NCBI RefSeq assembly: GCF_023935105.1
Contig: NZ_CP096040.1
Span: 5,003,001-5,067,000, forward strand
Length of the DNA: 64,000 nt
Reading direction: 5' to 3'
Source: Caulobacter segnis
GTDB taxonomy: Bacteria > Pseudomonadota > Alphaproteobacteria > Caulobacterales > Caulobacteraceae
In this document: positions 45,164 to 53,120 of the stretch, in pieces
Numbering within the stretch: position 1 is the stretch's first letter
Layout of the letters: each line of letters begins with the position of its first letter
Made by a program: the position numbers and the translations under genes
The notes under the pieces: model-generated
The model's input: only the letters and a program-made list of their open reading frames with translations
Databases searched by the model: none
Told to the model about the DNA's origin: nothing

Positions 45164-46269
45164 CGGCGCCGCCTGTGGAACAGCCCGTTCCAGCGGGCGA
45201 CGAAGGCGTCGTACTGGCTGACCATCCGGTGGTCGTAGCCGACCATGACCACCTTGGACTCACCGCCCAGCCGACGGATCACGCCGTCATGGGTCAGGAA
45301 CGGCACGTCGCGCTCGCTCACATCGCTGCGATAGGGCGTCAACCCGCCCTTGGCGGCGGCGATCTGGCCGTCGCGCGACAGCAGGTAGTCCAGCATCAGC
45401 CGGGCCGAGGCCGGATTGCGCGCCGCGGCCGTCACCGCCATGCCGCGCGGCACGACGGGCGTGCCGTCGGCGCAGAGCGTCCAGGCGACGATCTTAGCGC
45501 GGCCCTTGGTCAGCATCTGCGGCAAGACCGTCACGGCCGAGACGTGGTAGCCGACCAGGTATTCGCCGGCCGTGACCTTGTCGAGCATGGCCGCCCCGCC
45601 CGTCTCGACCCGCACGTAAGGCGCCAGGCGCTGCATCAGGTCCCAGCCGCCCGGCTTCTTCTGATCGATCGCCGACCAGTGCACCGCATAGGCCAGGGCG
45701 TGGGCGGACGCGTCATAGGTGGTGATGCGGTGGGCGAACTTGCGTGGATTGGCCGCCGCCAGCGTGGTCAGCTGATTAAGGCCCGTCGGGACCTGGTGCG
45801 GATCCAGCAACGCCTTGTTGTAGACCATCAGCATCGGGTCGGCCGACAGGGTGTAGACGCCCGGCAGCGGCAGGCTCCAGGCCGGCAGGCGCGATTGCTC
45901 GGGACTGCGATAGCTGGCCGCCGCACGGCGCTGGGCGAAGCGCAGCCAGGCGTCCGGCGCGCTGCTGACGATGATGTCGGCCGAGGCGCGCCGGGCCGAG
46001 GTTTCGGCGTAATAGCGCTCGAAGGCCTCGGTGGGTCCCATGTCCAGGGTCTCGACCCGGATCCAAGGATAGCGGCGCTTGAACCCCTCCAGAATCTCGC
46101 GCCAGTTATATTCGGCCATGTTGGAATAGACGCGCAGGCCCGTCTCGCGCCGCGAGGCCGCGATCAGGTCCTGGCCCTGGGCCAGTCCCCTGCCCCCGGT
46201 CAGACCCGCCATGGCCGCTAGACCGGCCAGCACGCCACGACGCGCGGGCGTCATCTTGCCATCAGTCAT
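45160..46269 (-). CDS. ABC importer periplasmic binding protein (FbpA-like)
   Basis: This periplasmic solute receptor has 369 residues from the ATG at 46269, which overlaps the aldolase end by 8 bases. The N-terminus has a twin-arginine-like signal (PARRGVLAGLAAMAGL). The mature protein shows the family-1 extracellular binding fold: LRVYSNMAEYNWREILEGF, then a SADIIVSSAPDAWL hinge and LSADPMLMVYNKALL. The paired Tyr residues that hold Fe(III) in FbpA are not clearly present, so an organic cargo is more likely than bare iron. Confidence 0.88.
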   Translation of the reverse strand: MTDGKMTPARRGVLAGLAAMAGLTGGRGLAQGQDLIAASRRETGLRVYSNMAEYNWREILEGFKRRYPWIRVETLDMGPTEAFERYYAETSARRASADIIVSSAPDAWLRFAQRRAAASYRSPEQSRLPAWSLPLPGVYTLSADPMLMVYNKALLDPHQVPTGLNQLTTLAAANPRKFAHRITTYDASAHALAYAVHWSAIDQKKPGGWDLMQRLAPYVRVETGGAAMLDKVTAGEYLVGYHVSAVTVLPQMLTKGRAKIVAWTLCADGTPVVPRGMAVTAAARNPASARLMLDYLLSRDGQIAAAKGGLTPYRSDVSERDVPFLTHDGVIRRLGGESKVVMVGYDHRMVSQYDAFVARWNGLFHRRRR

Positions 46270-47047
46270 GCGCGGGTCTCCTGGCGCCATCCAGCGCCGA
46301 CACGGCCGCGCTCCGCAAGAAACCCGCATCCGCGCCCACCGTCACGAAGGCGTATTGTCGCTCGAACAGGCGCTGGGCCGGATGGCCCGGCAGGATCGTG
46401 CCGCCCAGGGCGACGCCGCTTTCCAGGATGCGCCGCTCGGCCTCGCCCCACAGCTCCATGAAGGCGGGACTGTCGTACTCACCGGCCACGCCAATGCTGG
46501 CTGACAGGTCCAGCGGGCCAATGAAGAACATGTCCACGCCATCGACCGCCGCCATCTCGGGGATGGCCGCGACGCCCTTCTCGGACTCGATCATCACCAC
46601 GATCAGGGTCTGGTCGGCGGCGTGGTCCGGATAGGCGGCGCTGTCGGCGCCCCAGCCCGCGGCGCGTGAGACGGTGTAGTGCAGGCCGCGCGCGCCGCGC
46701 GGCGGATAATAGGCGGCTCGGACGAGGCGCTCGACTTCGTCGGCGCTCTCCAACGCGGGGGCGAACAGACCCTCCACGCCCATGTCGAGCACGGGCTTGA
46801 CCACGGCGGCCTCGACGTTGGGCAGGCGCGCCAGCAAGGTCGGCCCGTCAGGCCGACCGCCGGCTGCGCGCAGCTGATCGACAGCCTCGCCCAATGCAGC
46901 AGGCGAATGTTCCAAATCGACGATCAGGGCGTCGAACCCAACATGGGACAACAACTCGGCGGCCGGCGGGCTGGCCATGAACAGCCAGGCGCCCAACGAA
47001 GGCTCGCGCCTGGCCAGACGCGCTTTCACGGCGTTGGGCCTCAGCAT
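46262..47047 (-). CDS. HpcH/HpaI-family aldolase
   Basis: This class II pyruvate aldolase has 261 residues from the ATG at 47047. Conserved features are DALIVDLEHSPAAL (catalytic His region), LLARLPNVEAAVVKPVLDMG (substrate Arg), MIESEKGVAAI and FIGPLDLSASIG (metal Glu and Asp). Relatives cleave 4-hydroxy-2-oxo acids to pyruvate and an aldehyde. With ethanolamine ammonia-lyase in the same operon, acetaldehyde could be a shared intermediate, although that link is speculative. It overlaps the esterase gene by 7 bases. Confidence 0.88.
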   Translation of the reverse strand: MLRPNAVKARLARREPSLGAWLFMASPPAAELLSHVGFDALIVDLEHSPAALGEAVDQLRAAGGRPDGPTLLARLPNVEAAVVKPVLDMGVEGLFAPALESADEVERLVRAAYYPPRGARGLHYTVSRAAGWGADSAAYPDHAADQTLIVVMIESEKGVAAIPEMAAVDGVDMFFIGPLDLSASIGVAGEYDSPAFMELWGEAERRILESGVALGGTILPGHPAQRLFERQYAFVTVGADAGFLRSAAVSALDGARRPAHD

Positions 47048-47883
47048 GGCGTGGATGCATCCTTGGCGCCGAGCGCCTGGGTAAAGAAAGCGATGGCTGA
47101 CTGGGCCAGGGCGTCCCGCTGGTGGCGCACCCCGGGCAGGATGTCCATCCGCACCCGCACGCCGGCCGCCGAAAGGCTGGCCTCCAGCGCCTTGAGGCGT
47201 TCGATGCGGGTTGCTCCAGCCCCGTTGGCCCCTTCCATCCAGTGCGCGCCACCGGGTTTGTGGGTGATCTCCCAGGTGTCGGTGTCGGCGTCGCCGACCG
47301 CCAGATGGACCGGCACGGCGCGCAGGGCGGGCGGATCGAGCGGACGCCCAAACCGCGCCTCCATGTCGGCCACACCCACCCACCAGGGCTTGTGACTGTC
47401 GAGCAGGGTCGGCGAGCCCGGCGCGCAAACCGACAGGGCGCTGAGCCGTTGGGGATGCAGATAATAGAAGCGGTGCACGAAATGGGCCCCGCCTGAGAAG
47501 CCGAACAGCGAGAAGCGCCCAGCGTCCACGCCGTAACGCGCTGCGACCTCATCGATCATCGACAGCAAAACCTGGTCGAAGCGGATGCCGCGATATTCGA
47601 TGTATTTGTAGTTGTCGCGATCATAGGGCTCGTCGATCCCGCACGGGAACAGCGGCGCCAGGATGATCAGGTTGAGCGCTTCGGCCAGGTCGGAGAACAG
47701 GTCGCGCATCGCCTGGTTGCCGCGCTCGGTGCCGTGGACGGCCACCAGGATACGCCGGTCGGACGCCTCCCCGGTGGTCGGCACATAGAGGCAGTAGGAG
47801 AACCGCTGGTCAGCGCGACAGGCCGTGGCCGGCGTGCGACCAAGGTCATAGGGCGACAAGGGCGGGATCGTGGAATCGGTCAT
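47041..47883 (-). CDS. Alpha/beta-hydrolase esterase (PHB-depolymerase-like)
   Basis: This hydrolase has 280 residues. The nucleophile elbow is LFGFSGGAH with Ser130. An HGT oxyanion region is at 50-52 (VAVHGTERGN), Asp in VGDADTD and His in LPGVRHQRD complete a plausible triad. No signal peptide is obvious, so it probably acts in the cytoplasm. In an uptake operon with amidase and peptidase-like enzymes it may open an ester bond in the imported compound; siderophore-esterase-like activity is another possibility. Confidence 0.8.
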   Translation of the reverse strand: MTDSTIPPLSPYDLGRTPATACRADQRFSYCLYVPTTGEASDRRILVAVHGTERGNQAMRDLFSDLAEALNLIILAPLFPCGIDEPYDRDNYKYIEYRGIRFDQVLLSMIDEVAARYGVDAGRFSLFGFSGGAHFVHRFYYLHPQRLSALSVCAPGSPTLLDSHKPWWVGVADMEARFGRPLDPPALRAVPVHLAVGDADTDTWEITHKPGGAHWMEGANGAGATRIERLKALEASLSAAGVRVRMDILPGVRHQRDALAQSAIAFFTQALGAKDASTPC

Positions 47884-47965
47884 GGACTAGGGAGCGACCG
47901 ACGCCTCAGGCGCCGGCCGCGGTCTCCGCGCTGTGATCTTCGAAGGTCGATGAGGCCTGTCGGCG

Positions 47966-50113
47966 TCAGTAGTTGATCCCAAGCTTCAGATAGACCGTCC
48001 GCCCCTCAGCCTTGCTGTAGAGTTCGTTGCGATTGATCATCTGCGAGGTGATCGAATAGTAGTTCTCGTTGAGCAGGTTGTTCACGCCGACACTCATATC
48101 GATCTTATTGACCTTGAACTGGGTCAAAGCATCCAGCCGATCGGTGCTACGCACGCGACCAGTGTAGAAGCTGCCGACGGTGGAGTTCGGGAAGGCGTTG
48201 CGGGTTCCCGAGTGGTTGTACTGCAGCCGCACCAGCCAATCGTCGGTGATGTCGTGCTCCAGCATCAGGTTGAACTGGTCGGGGCCGATGCGGCGGCCGG
48301 TCAGCGGCGTGTCGAGCGTGCCGTCATGGGTGGCGTCGCGCTTGCCTTCGGTGTGCGAATAGTTGGCCGACCAGCGGGTCTTGAGCGTCAGGCGGCCATC
48401 CAGCACCACTTCCCAGCCGTGGACCTTCTCCTTCTCGCGCAGGGTCTGGGCCTCGGAAGGATTGACCGTGTCGATGATGAAGTCGGTGCCGAACTTGGCG
48501 GTGTTGATGAAGTAGGCGCCGGTGTAGCGCACGCCCAGGACCTTGCCGCGCAGGCCGAGCTCGTAGTTGTTCACCAGCTGCGGCTTGGGATCGAAATTAT
48601 CCAGGTTAGTCACGGCCACGCGACGCAGCGGCGAGCCGATATCGGGGATCGAGAAGCCCTGTGAGAAGCCGCCGAACAGCTGGGCCTGCGGGGCGATCTG
48701 GAAGGTGCCGCCGATATTGACCGGCGTGGCGTGGTACTTCAGCTCGCCGCCCTCGACATGCACGCCGGTGAGGCCGGCGACGAAGTCATCGATCTTCAGC
48801 ACGAACTGGTCGTGGCGCACGCCGGCCCGCAGGGTCAGGCGCTCGGTCAGCGGCATCTCCAGCTGGGCGAAGGCCGCGTAGTTCATCTGCTCCAGCGGCG
48901 GCGTGAAGGTGCGGCCGTCGCCGGGATTGTTGGTCAGCGGGATCAGCGGCTGCTGGGTGGTGTCGCGGCTGATGTCCGCGCCCCAGAGCAGTTCCCCGCC
49001 CGACGACCAGCCCAGCTTCTCCAGCGGCGTGCGGAAGTCACTCTGCAGGCCGATCTTCTCCGACGAAATCGTCGTCTGGGTGCCGCCCAGGCGCGCCGGA
49101 TCGAACGAGAAGACCGAATAGTTCTTCAGATAGTAGGCCTGGGCATGGAAGGCGCTGCTGAGCAGGTCGTCGTTGTAGTAGCCCAGATAGCCCATCACGT
49201 TGCGGTTGACCGGATCCAGGGCGCGCGGATCGTAGGATCCCTTGACCGCCGTTTCCTTGAGGCCCTGCGCGATGTTGCCGGCGCGGCTGATGTAGTCGGT
49301 GTCCTGGTGTTGGCGATAGAAATTGCCCATCACCTCCAGGCGCTGGCCGCCGAAATTGTAGCCGACCTTGCCGAACATGTTCCAAATGTCGGAGTCGGAG
49401 ATGCCGCCAAAGTTATGCGGGTCCGGAGCCAGGCGGTCGCCGTCAGCGTCGAACTGGCCGCCGACATGTTCGTAGCTGCCGTTGAGGGTGACATCGAAGC
49501 CCTTCACCGCGCCGGTCACGCTCTGCGAGACGCTGGGACTGCTGCTGCCGGTGAAGTGTTCCGTGGAGAAGCCGGTCCCGAGCTCGGTGTGGAATTTCCA
49601 GCCGTCGTCAGCCTTGCCCTTGCGGGTCACGTAGTTGATGACGCCGCCCGCGCCGCCTTGGCCATAGATGGCCGAGGCGCCGCGAATGACCTCGATGCCG
49701 GAAATCGCGTTGGGCGAGATCAGGCGCAGGTCGCGACCGCCGTCACGCAGCGGGTTGGAAACCGGCACGCCGTCGATGAACACGCGAAGCGGGCGGCCGC
49801 GCAGGCTCTGCTCGACATTGGCCGCGGTGCCGTTGGCGGCGGCCATGCCGGGAATGGTCGAGGCCAGGACGCTGCCGATATCGTTGGTCGTGGCCAGCTG
49901 CTTTTCCAGCTGTACTTCATTAAGCACCGTGGACGAGCCCGGGAAGGTCGTCAGCGTGCCGGAGAAGCGCGAGCCGGTGACGACCACCGCTTCCAGTGTC
50001 GTGCCGTCGTCGGTCGTGGCGGCCTGGGCCTGGGCCTGGGCCTGGGCCTGGGCCTGGGCGGCAGCCGCGCCTAACAGCGCCGTGGTCGCCAAGAGCAGGT
50101 GCGAGAATTTCAT
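47966..50113 (-). CDS. TonB-dependent receptor of the eutBC operon
   Basis: This outer-membrane receptor has 715 residues from the ATG at 50113. A signal peptide is followed by an Ala-Gln repeat coded by a 6-base tandem repeat, then the TonB-box-like LEAVVVTGSRFSG, a plug (SLRGRPLRVFIDGVPVSNPL, SAIYGQGGAGGVINYVT) and a barrel ending with YLKLGINY. The plug and barrel resemble catecholate/hydroxamate siderophore receptors. Two copies of a 12-base element lie 40-75 bases upstream and match copies at the GntR gene at 52064. The esterase gene follows after 82 bases. Confidence 0.9.
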   Translation of the reverse strand: MKFSHLLLATTALLGAAAAQAQAQAQAQAQAATTDDGTTLEAVVVTGSRFSGTLTTFPGSSTVLNEVQLEKQLATTNDIGSVLASTIPGMAAANGTAANVEQSLRGRPLRVFIDGVPVSNPLRDGGRDLRLISPNAISGIEVIRGASAIYGQGGAGGVINYVTRKGKADDGWKFHTELGTGFSTEHFTGSSSPSVSQSVTGAVKGFDVTLNGSYEHVGGQFDADGDRLAPDPHNFGGISDSDIWNMFGKVGYNFGGQRLEVMGNFYRQHQDTDYISRAGNIAQGLKETAVKGSYDPRALDPVNRNVMGYLGYYNDDLLSSAFHAQAYYLKNYSVFSFDPARLGGTQTTISSEKIGLQSDFRTPLEKLGWSSGGELLWGADISRDTTQQPLIPLTNNPGDGRTFTPPLEQMNYAAFAQLEMPLTERLTLRAGVRHDQFVLKIDDFVAGLTGVHVEGGELKYHATPVNIGGTFQIAPQAQLFGGFSQGFSIPDIGSPLRRVAVTNLDNFDPKPQLVNNYELGLRGKVLGVRYTGAYFINTAKFGTDFIIDTVNPSEAQTLREKEKVHGWEVVLDGRLTLKTRWSANYSHTEGKRDATHDGTLDTPLTGRRIGPDQFNLMLEHDITDDWLVRLQYNHSGTRNAFPNSTVGSFYTGRVRSTDRLDALTQFKVNKIDMSVGVNNLLNENYYSITSQMINRNELYSKAEGRTVYLKLGINY
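50021..50056. repeat. Six tandem copies of GGCCTG inside the receptor signal region
   Basis: Six exact 6-base units encode alternating Ala-Gln on the minus strand just after the signal peptide. Because the unit is a multiple of three, slippage would alter length by dipeptides without breaking the frame. Confidence 0.9.
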
Positions 50114-50154
50114 GAGCCTATCCCCCGAGGCCGACCGCCCCGGGTCGGCTCTAA

Positions 50155-50189
50155 ATAGTAGCCAATATGGAGACCTAATAGTAGCCAAT
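50155..50189. promoter_or_regulatory. Tandem operator for the eutBC-operon GntR regulator
   Basis: The 12-mer ATAGTAGCCAAT occurs exactly at 50155-50166 and 50178-50189, 23 bases apart, directly upstream of the TonB receptor gene. Its exact reverse complement is at 52051-52062 beside the GntR gene. Confidence 0.75.
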
Positions 50190-50230
50190 TTTGGCATGCA
50201 ATCGATTTGTTCGATTTTAATGACGAATTT

Positions 50231-51124
50231 TCACGGCGCCTTCGCGGCGCGCACCTCGTCCAGAAACGCTTCGAGCACGGCGAAATAGGCGTCGGGCTCT
50301 TCGTAGAACGGCATGTGCGAGCTGTGCGGGAAGATGTGGATCCGCGAGTCCGGCAAGGCGTCGTGCATCAGGAAGGCGCAGGCCGGCGTGAGCTCGTCAT
50401 AGCGCCCCGCCACCACCAGGCATGGCGTGGTGATCGCCCCCATGGCGGGCACGCGATTCCAGGCCTTCATATTGCCGGTATAGGTGAACTCGTTGGGGCC
50501 CTGCATGGTCTCGTAGGGACCCATGTTCCAGTCGGCCAGGGCCTGGGTCAGCGGCTCGGGCCACACCGGCAGGCGGCAGACATGGCGGTGATTGAGTAGG
50601 GTCACCGCCGCCTGGTACTCGGGATGGTCCAGCGTGCCCTGGGCCTCGTGGAAGACCATCATCGAGACGGTCTCGGCCCCCAGGGCGCCGCGCAGGCGGC
50701 CCAGCTCGCCGACCAGATGCGGGATGTCGCAAGCCCCGTCGGCCAGCACGCAGCTCTTCACGCTCTGCGGATAGGTCAGGCAGTATTCGGTGAACAGCCA
50801 GGTGCCCCAGCTGTGCCCCAGCACGTGTACTTGGCCCAGATCGAGCGCGGCGCGCACCTGCTCGGCCTCCTCGACATAGCGGCCCAGCGTCCACAGCGCC
50901 GGATCGGTCGGTCGGTCCGACGCCCCGCAGCCCAACTGATCCCAGGCCACGACCCGATAGCCGCGCTCGACCAGCCGGGCGTGCGGCGCGCGCAGGTAGA
51001 GGCTGGGTAGGCCCGGCCCGCCATTGGCCATCAGCACGGTCTCGGTTCCCTCGCCATACACATAGGCGACGACCTCGTGACCTTCCTTCAGGCGAACGCG
51101 GACGGTGGTCGGCTCCAGGGTCAT
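50231..51124 (-). CDS. Proline-iminopeptidase-like alpha/beta hydrolase
   Basis: The enzyme has 297 residues. It shows the proline-iminopeptidase GGPGLP motif, the nucleophile Ser105 in LGHSWGTWL, an acid residue in AGRYDELTP and the catalytic His in SSHMPFYEEP. Relatives remove N-terminal Pro from short peptides or hydrolyse amides and lactones. Its stop lies about 40 bases before the operator pair, and it overlaps the nitrilase gene by 4 bases, so the two form an amide-cleaving pair. Confidence 0.88.
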   Translation of the reverse strand: MTLEPTTVRVRLKEGHEVVAYVYGEGTETVLMANGGPGLPSLYLRAPHARLVERGYRVVAWDQLGCGASDRPTDPALWTLGRYVEEAEQVRAALDLGQVHVLGHSWGTWLFTEYCLTYPQSVKSCVLADGACDIPHLVGELGRLRGALGAETVSMMVFHEAQGTLDHPEYQAAVTLLNHRHVCRLPVWPEPLTQALADWNMGPYETMQGPNEFTYTGNMKAWNRVPAMGAITTPCLVVAGRYDELTPACAFLMHDALPDSRIHIFPHSSHMPFYEEPDAYFAVLEAFLDEVRAAKAP

Positions 51125-51957
51125 GCCGCCACCTCGCCGAGGGCAAAGGCGCGGCCCTTGGCCAAGGAGGGGATGGCGGCGCGGAAGCGCTCGACCTCGT
51201 CCAGGTCCAGATCGGCCAGGATCACCCCGACCTCATCGCCGGCTTCGGCCAGCACGCGGCCCCACGGGTCGATGATCATCGACTGGCCGTGACTGCGGCG
51301 CTCGCCATAGTGCAGGCCGCACTGGGCCGGAGCGATGACGAAGCTGCCGGTCTCGATCGCCCGGGCCCGCAGCAGCGTTTCCCAATGCAGGGGTCCGGTG
51401 ACGCTGCTGAAGGCGGCGGGCACGGCCAGGATGCCAGCGCCCGCCTCGGCCAAGGCGCGATGCAGCTGCGGGAAACGCACGTCGTAGCAGATCGTCAGGC
51501 CCAGGCCGCCCCAGGGCGTATCGGCGACCACCGCGCGCTCGCCCGGTCGATAGAAGTCCGACTCCCTCACCGCGCCGCCATCGGGCAAATCGACGTCGAA
51601 AAGGTGGATCTTGTCATAGCGCGCGGTGATCGCGCCTTCGGGATCGATCACCAAGGATCGATTGACCACCGCGCCATCGCCCGAGCGGGTGGAAACCGAG
51701 CCGGCCAGGATCCAGATCGAAAGTTCCCTGGCCAGCCCCTTTAGACGAAGGGTGGCCAAGTGGCTCTCCTCGGGCAGGGCGTAGGCGTGCATCTCCGTAG
51801 CGGTCGGCGCCAGGAAGTCGAACGCTTCCGGCAGGGCGACCAGGCTGGCGCCCTGCCCCGTGGCCTGACGGATAAAGGCTTCGGCCTGCGAAAGGTTCTG
51901 TTCGAGGTCAGGCGTCGCGCACGTCTGCACGCACGCCACCCGCACGGGAAATGGCAT
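51121..51957 (-). CDS. Carbon-nitrogen hydrolase (nitrilase superfamily, omega-amidase-like)
   Basis: This amidase has 278 residues from the ATG at 51957, chosen for AAGGAG 7 bases upstream rather than an earlier TTG. The catalytic triad is Glu44 (LPEAFDF), Lys116 (RYDKIHLFD) and Cys157 (TICYDVRFPQL), the pattern of Nit/omega-amidase proteins. It is the first gene of the minus-strand run and diverges from the GntR gene. It could release ammonia or an amine from an imported amide, or act in metabolite repair. Confidence 0.9.
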   Translation of the reverse strand: MPFPVRVACVQTCATPDLEQNLSQAEAFIRQATGQGASLVALPEAFDFLAPTATEMHAYALPEESHLATLRLKGLARELSIWILAGSVSTRSGDGAVVNRSLVIDPEGAITARYDKIHLFDVDLPDGGAVRESDFYRPGERAVVADTPWGGLGLTICYDVRFPQLHRALAEAGAGILAVPAAFSSVTGPLHWETLLRARAIETGSFVIAPAQCGLHYGERRSHGQSMIIDPWGRVLAEAGDEVGVILADLDLDEVERFRAAIPSLAKGRAFALGEVAA

Positions 51958-52037
51958 GGAAAGTCTCCTTAAGATCGACAAGGGCCCCGGCCGGCGGTTG
52001 GCAACGGATCGCGACTGTTGCTAACTTAGATGCCGTG

Positions 52038-52062
52038 ATTGGCTACAGAGATTGGCTACTAT
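52038..52062. promoter_or_regulatory. Operator pair at the GntR gene
   Basis: ATTGGCTAC at 52038-52046 and ATTGGCTACTAT at 52051-52062 are 13 bases apart in the divergent nitrilase/GntR region. The second is the exact reverse complement of the two 12-mers before the TonB gene. It ends just before the likely GTG start of the regulator, so binding would block its own expression. Confidence 0.75.
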
Positions 52063-52063
52063 C

Positions 52064-52708
52064 GTGGATGTGTCAACCGCGTCGCGGAAGAAGGACGGCG
52101 CCGCTGAGCTGGTGAGCGCGCTCGAAGCAGATCTGCTGTCGGGCGCCTTTCGGCCGGGCGAATGGCTCAAGCAGACCGATATCGAGACCAACTACAGCGC
52201 CCATCGTTTCGACGTGCGCATGGCGCTGCTGGACCTGAAGACCCGGCATTTGATCGAGCACGTCAAGAATCGCGGCTATCGGGTGATCAACCTCACCGAC
52301 CGTGAGCGCGAGGACCTGATCGAGACACGCACGGTGCTGGAGAAAGCCGCCGTCCAGCTGGCGGCCAAGCGGCGCACATCGCAGGACATCATCGAGCTGA
52401 AGGCGATGGTGGCCCAGTTCGACGCGGCCATCGAGACCGGCGACCTAGACGTGCTGCGCGGCCTGAACTCGGACTTCCACGACCGCTTCTATGAAGCCTG
52501 CAACAACCTGACCCTGGCCCAGGAGATCAAGGCCCTGCGCCAGCGCGGCCTCCCCGGGGCGCGCGGCTGGCGTTCGCTGGGCGCGATCCGCCGCAGCAAC
52601 GACGACCACGCCCAGATGATCGGCTTGCTGGAAGCCGGCGACGGCGAGGCCTTGTCAGCCCTGATCGATCGCCACTTGAACCGCTGGCGCGAAGGCCCGG
52701 AAGGCTAA
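52064..52708 (+). CDS. GntR-family regulator (FCD subfamily) of the eutBC operon
   Basis: This transcription factor has an N-terminal winged helix (GEWLKQTDIETNYSAHRFDV) and an FCD effector domain (NSDFHDRFYEACNN, NDDHAQMIGLLEAGD). I placed the start at the GTG at 52064; a TTG at 52052 would lie inside the operator, and a GTG at 52070 is also possible, and none has a strong ribosome site. At 214 residues it is a normal length. The shared 12-base element at its own promoter and at the TonB gene marks it as the regulator of the minus-strand uptake operon. Confidence 0.85.
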   Translation: MDVSTASRKKDGAAELVSALEADLLSGAFRPGEWLKQTDIETNYSAHRFDVRMALLDLKTRHLIEHVKNRGYRVINLTDREREDLIETRTVLEKAAVQLAAKRRTSQDIIELKAMVAQFDAAIETGDLDVLRGLNSDFHDRFYEACNNLTLAQEIKALRQRGLPGARGWRSLGAIRRSNDDHAQMIGLLEAGDGEALSALIDRHLNRWREGPEG

Positions 52709-52712
52709 AGGA

Positions 52713-52735
52713 CGGCGTCGGCCGAGCCGACGCCG
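52713..52735. terminator. Bidirectional hairpin between GntR and RidA genes
   Basis: Perfect 10-base arms (CGGCGTCGGC and GCCGACGCCG) around a 3-base loop lie between two convergent stops. There is no U-run on either side, so it is a GC-rich hairpin rather than a textbook terminator. Confidence 0.65.
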
Positions 52736-52742
52736 CCAGGGT

Positions 52743-53090
52743 CTAGTCGCGCGCGGCGACGATGATGATCTCGACCTTGTAGTCCGGGGTGGCCAGCTTG
52801 GCTTCGCCGGTGGCGCGCGCCGGGGCGTCCTGCCCGCCGACCCAGACGTCCCAGACGGCGTTCATCTCGGCGAAGTCGGCCATGTCGGCCAACCAGATCG
52901 TCGCCGACAGGACCTTGGACTTGACGCTGCCGGTCTCGGCCAACAGGGCGTCGATCTGGCCCAGGATCGTCTCGGTCTGCTCGGTGACGCTCTTGCCTGG
53001 CGCGCCCACCTGGCCGGCCAGATAGATGGTGTCGCCGTGGATGACGGCCTGGCTCATGCGTGGGCCGGAATGAAGACGGGTGATGGTCAT
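52743..53090 (-). CDS. RidA-family (YjgF/YER057c) protein
   Basis: This small trimeric enamine/imine deaminase has 115 residues. It removes reactive 2-aminoacrylate-like intermediates. Family features GPRMSQAVIHGDTIYLAGQV, VLSATIWLADMADFAEMN and ARATGEAKLATPDYKVEI are complete. It ends the alanine racemase/D-amino-acid dehydrogenase operon with a 30-base gap, which fits a role in clearing imines made by DadA. Confidence 0.9.
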   Translation of the reverse strand: MTITRLHSGPRMSQAVIHGDTIYLAGQVGAPGKSVTEQTETILGQIDALLAETGSVKSKVLSATIWLADMADFAEMNAVWDVWVGGQDAPARATGEAKLATPDYKVEIIIVAARD

Positions 53091-53120
53091 GGACGGTCTC
53101 TTCTGTTGAGGCGGAAGGGT

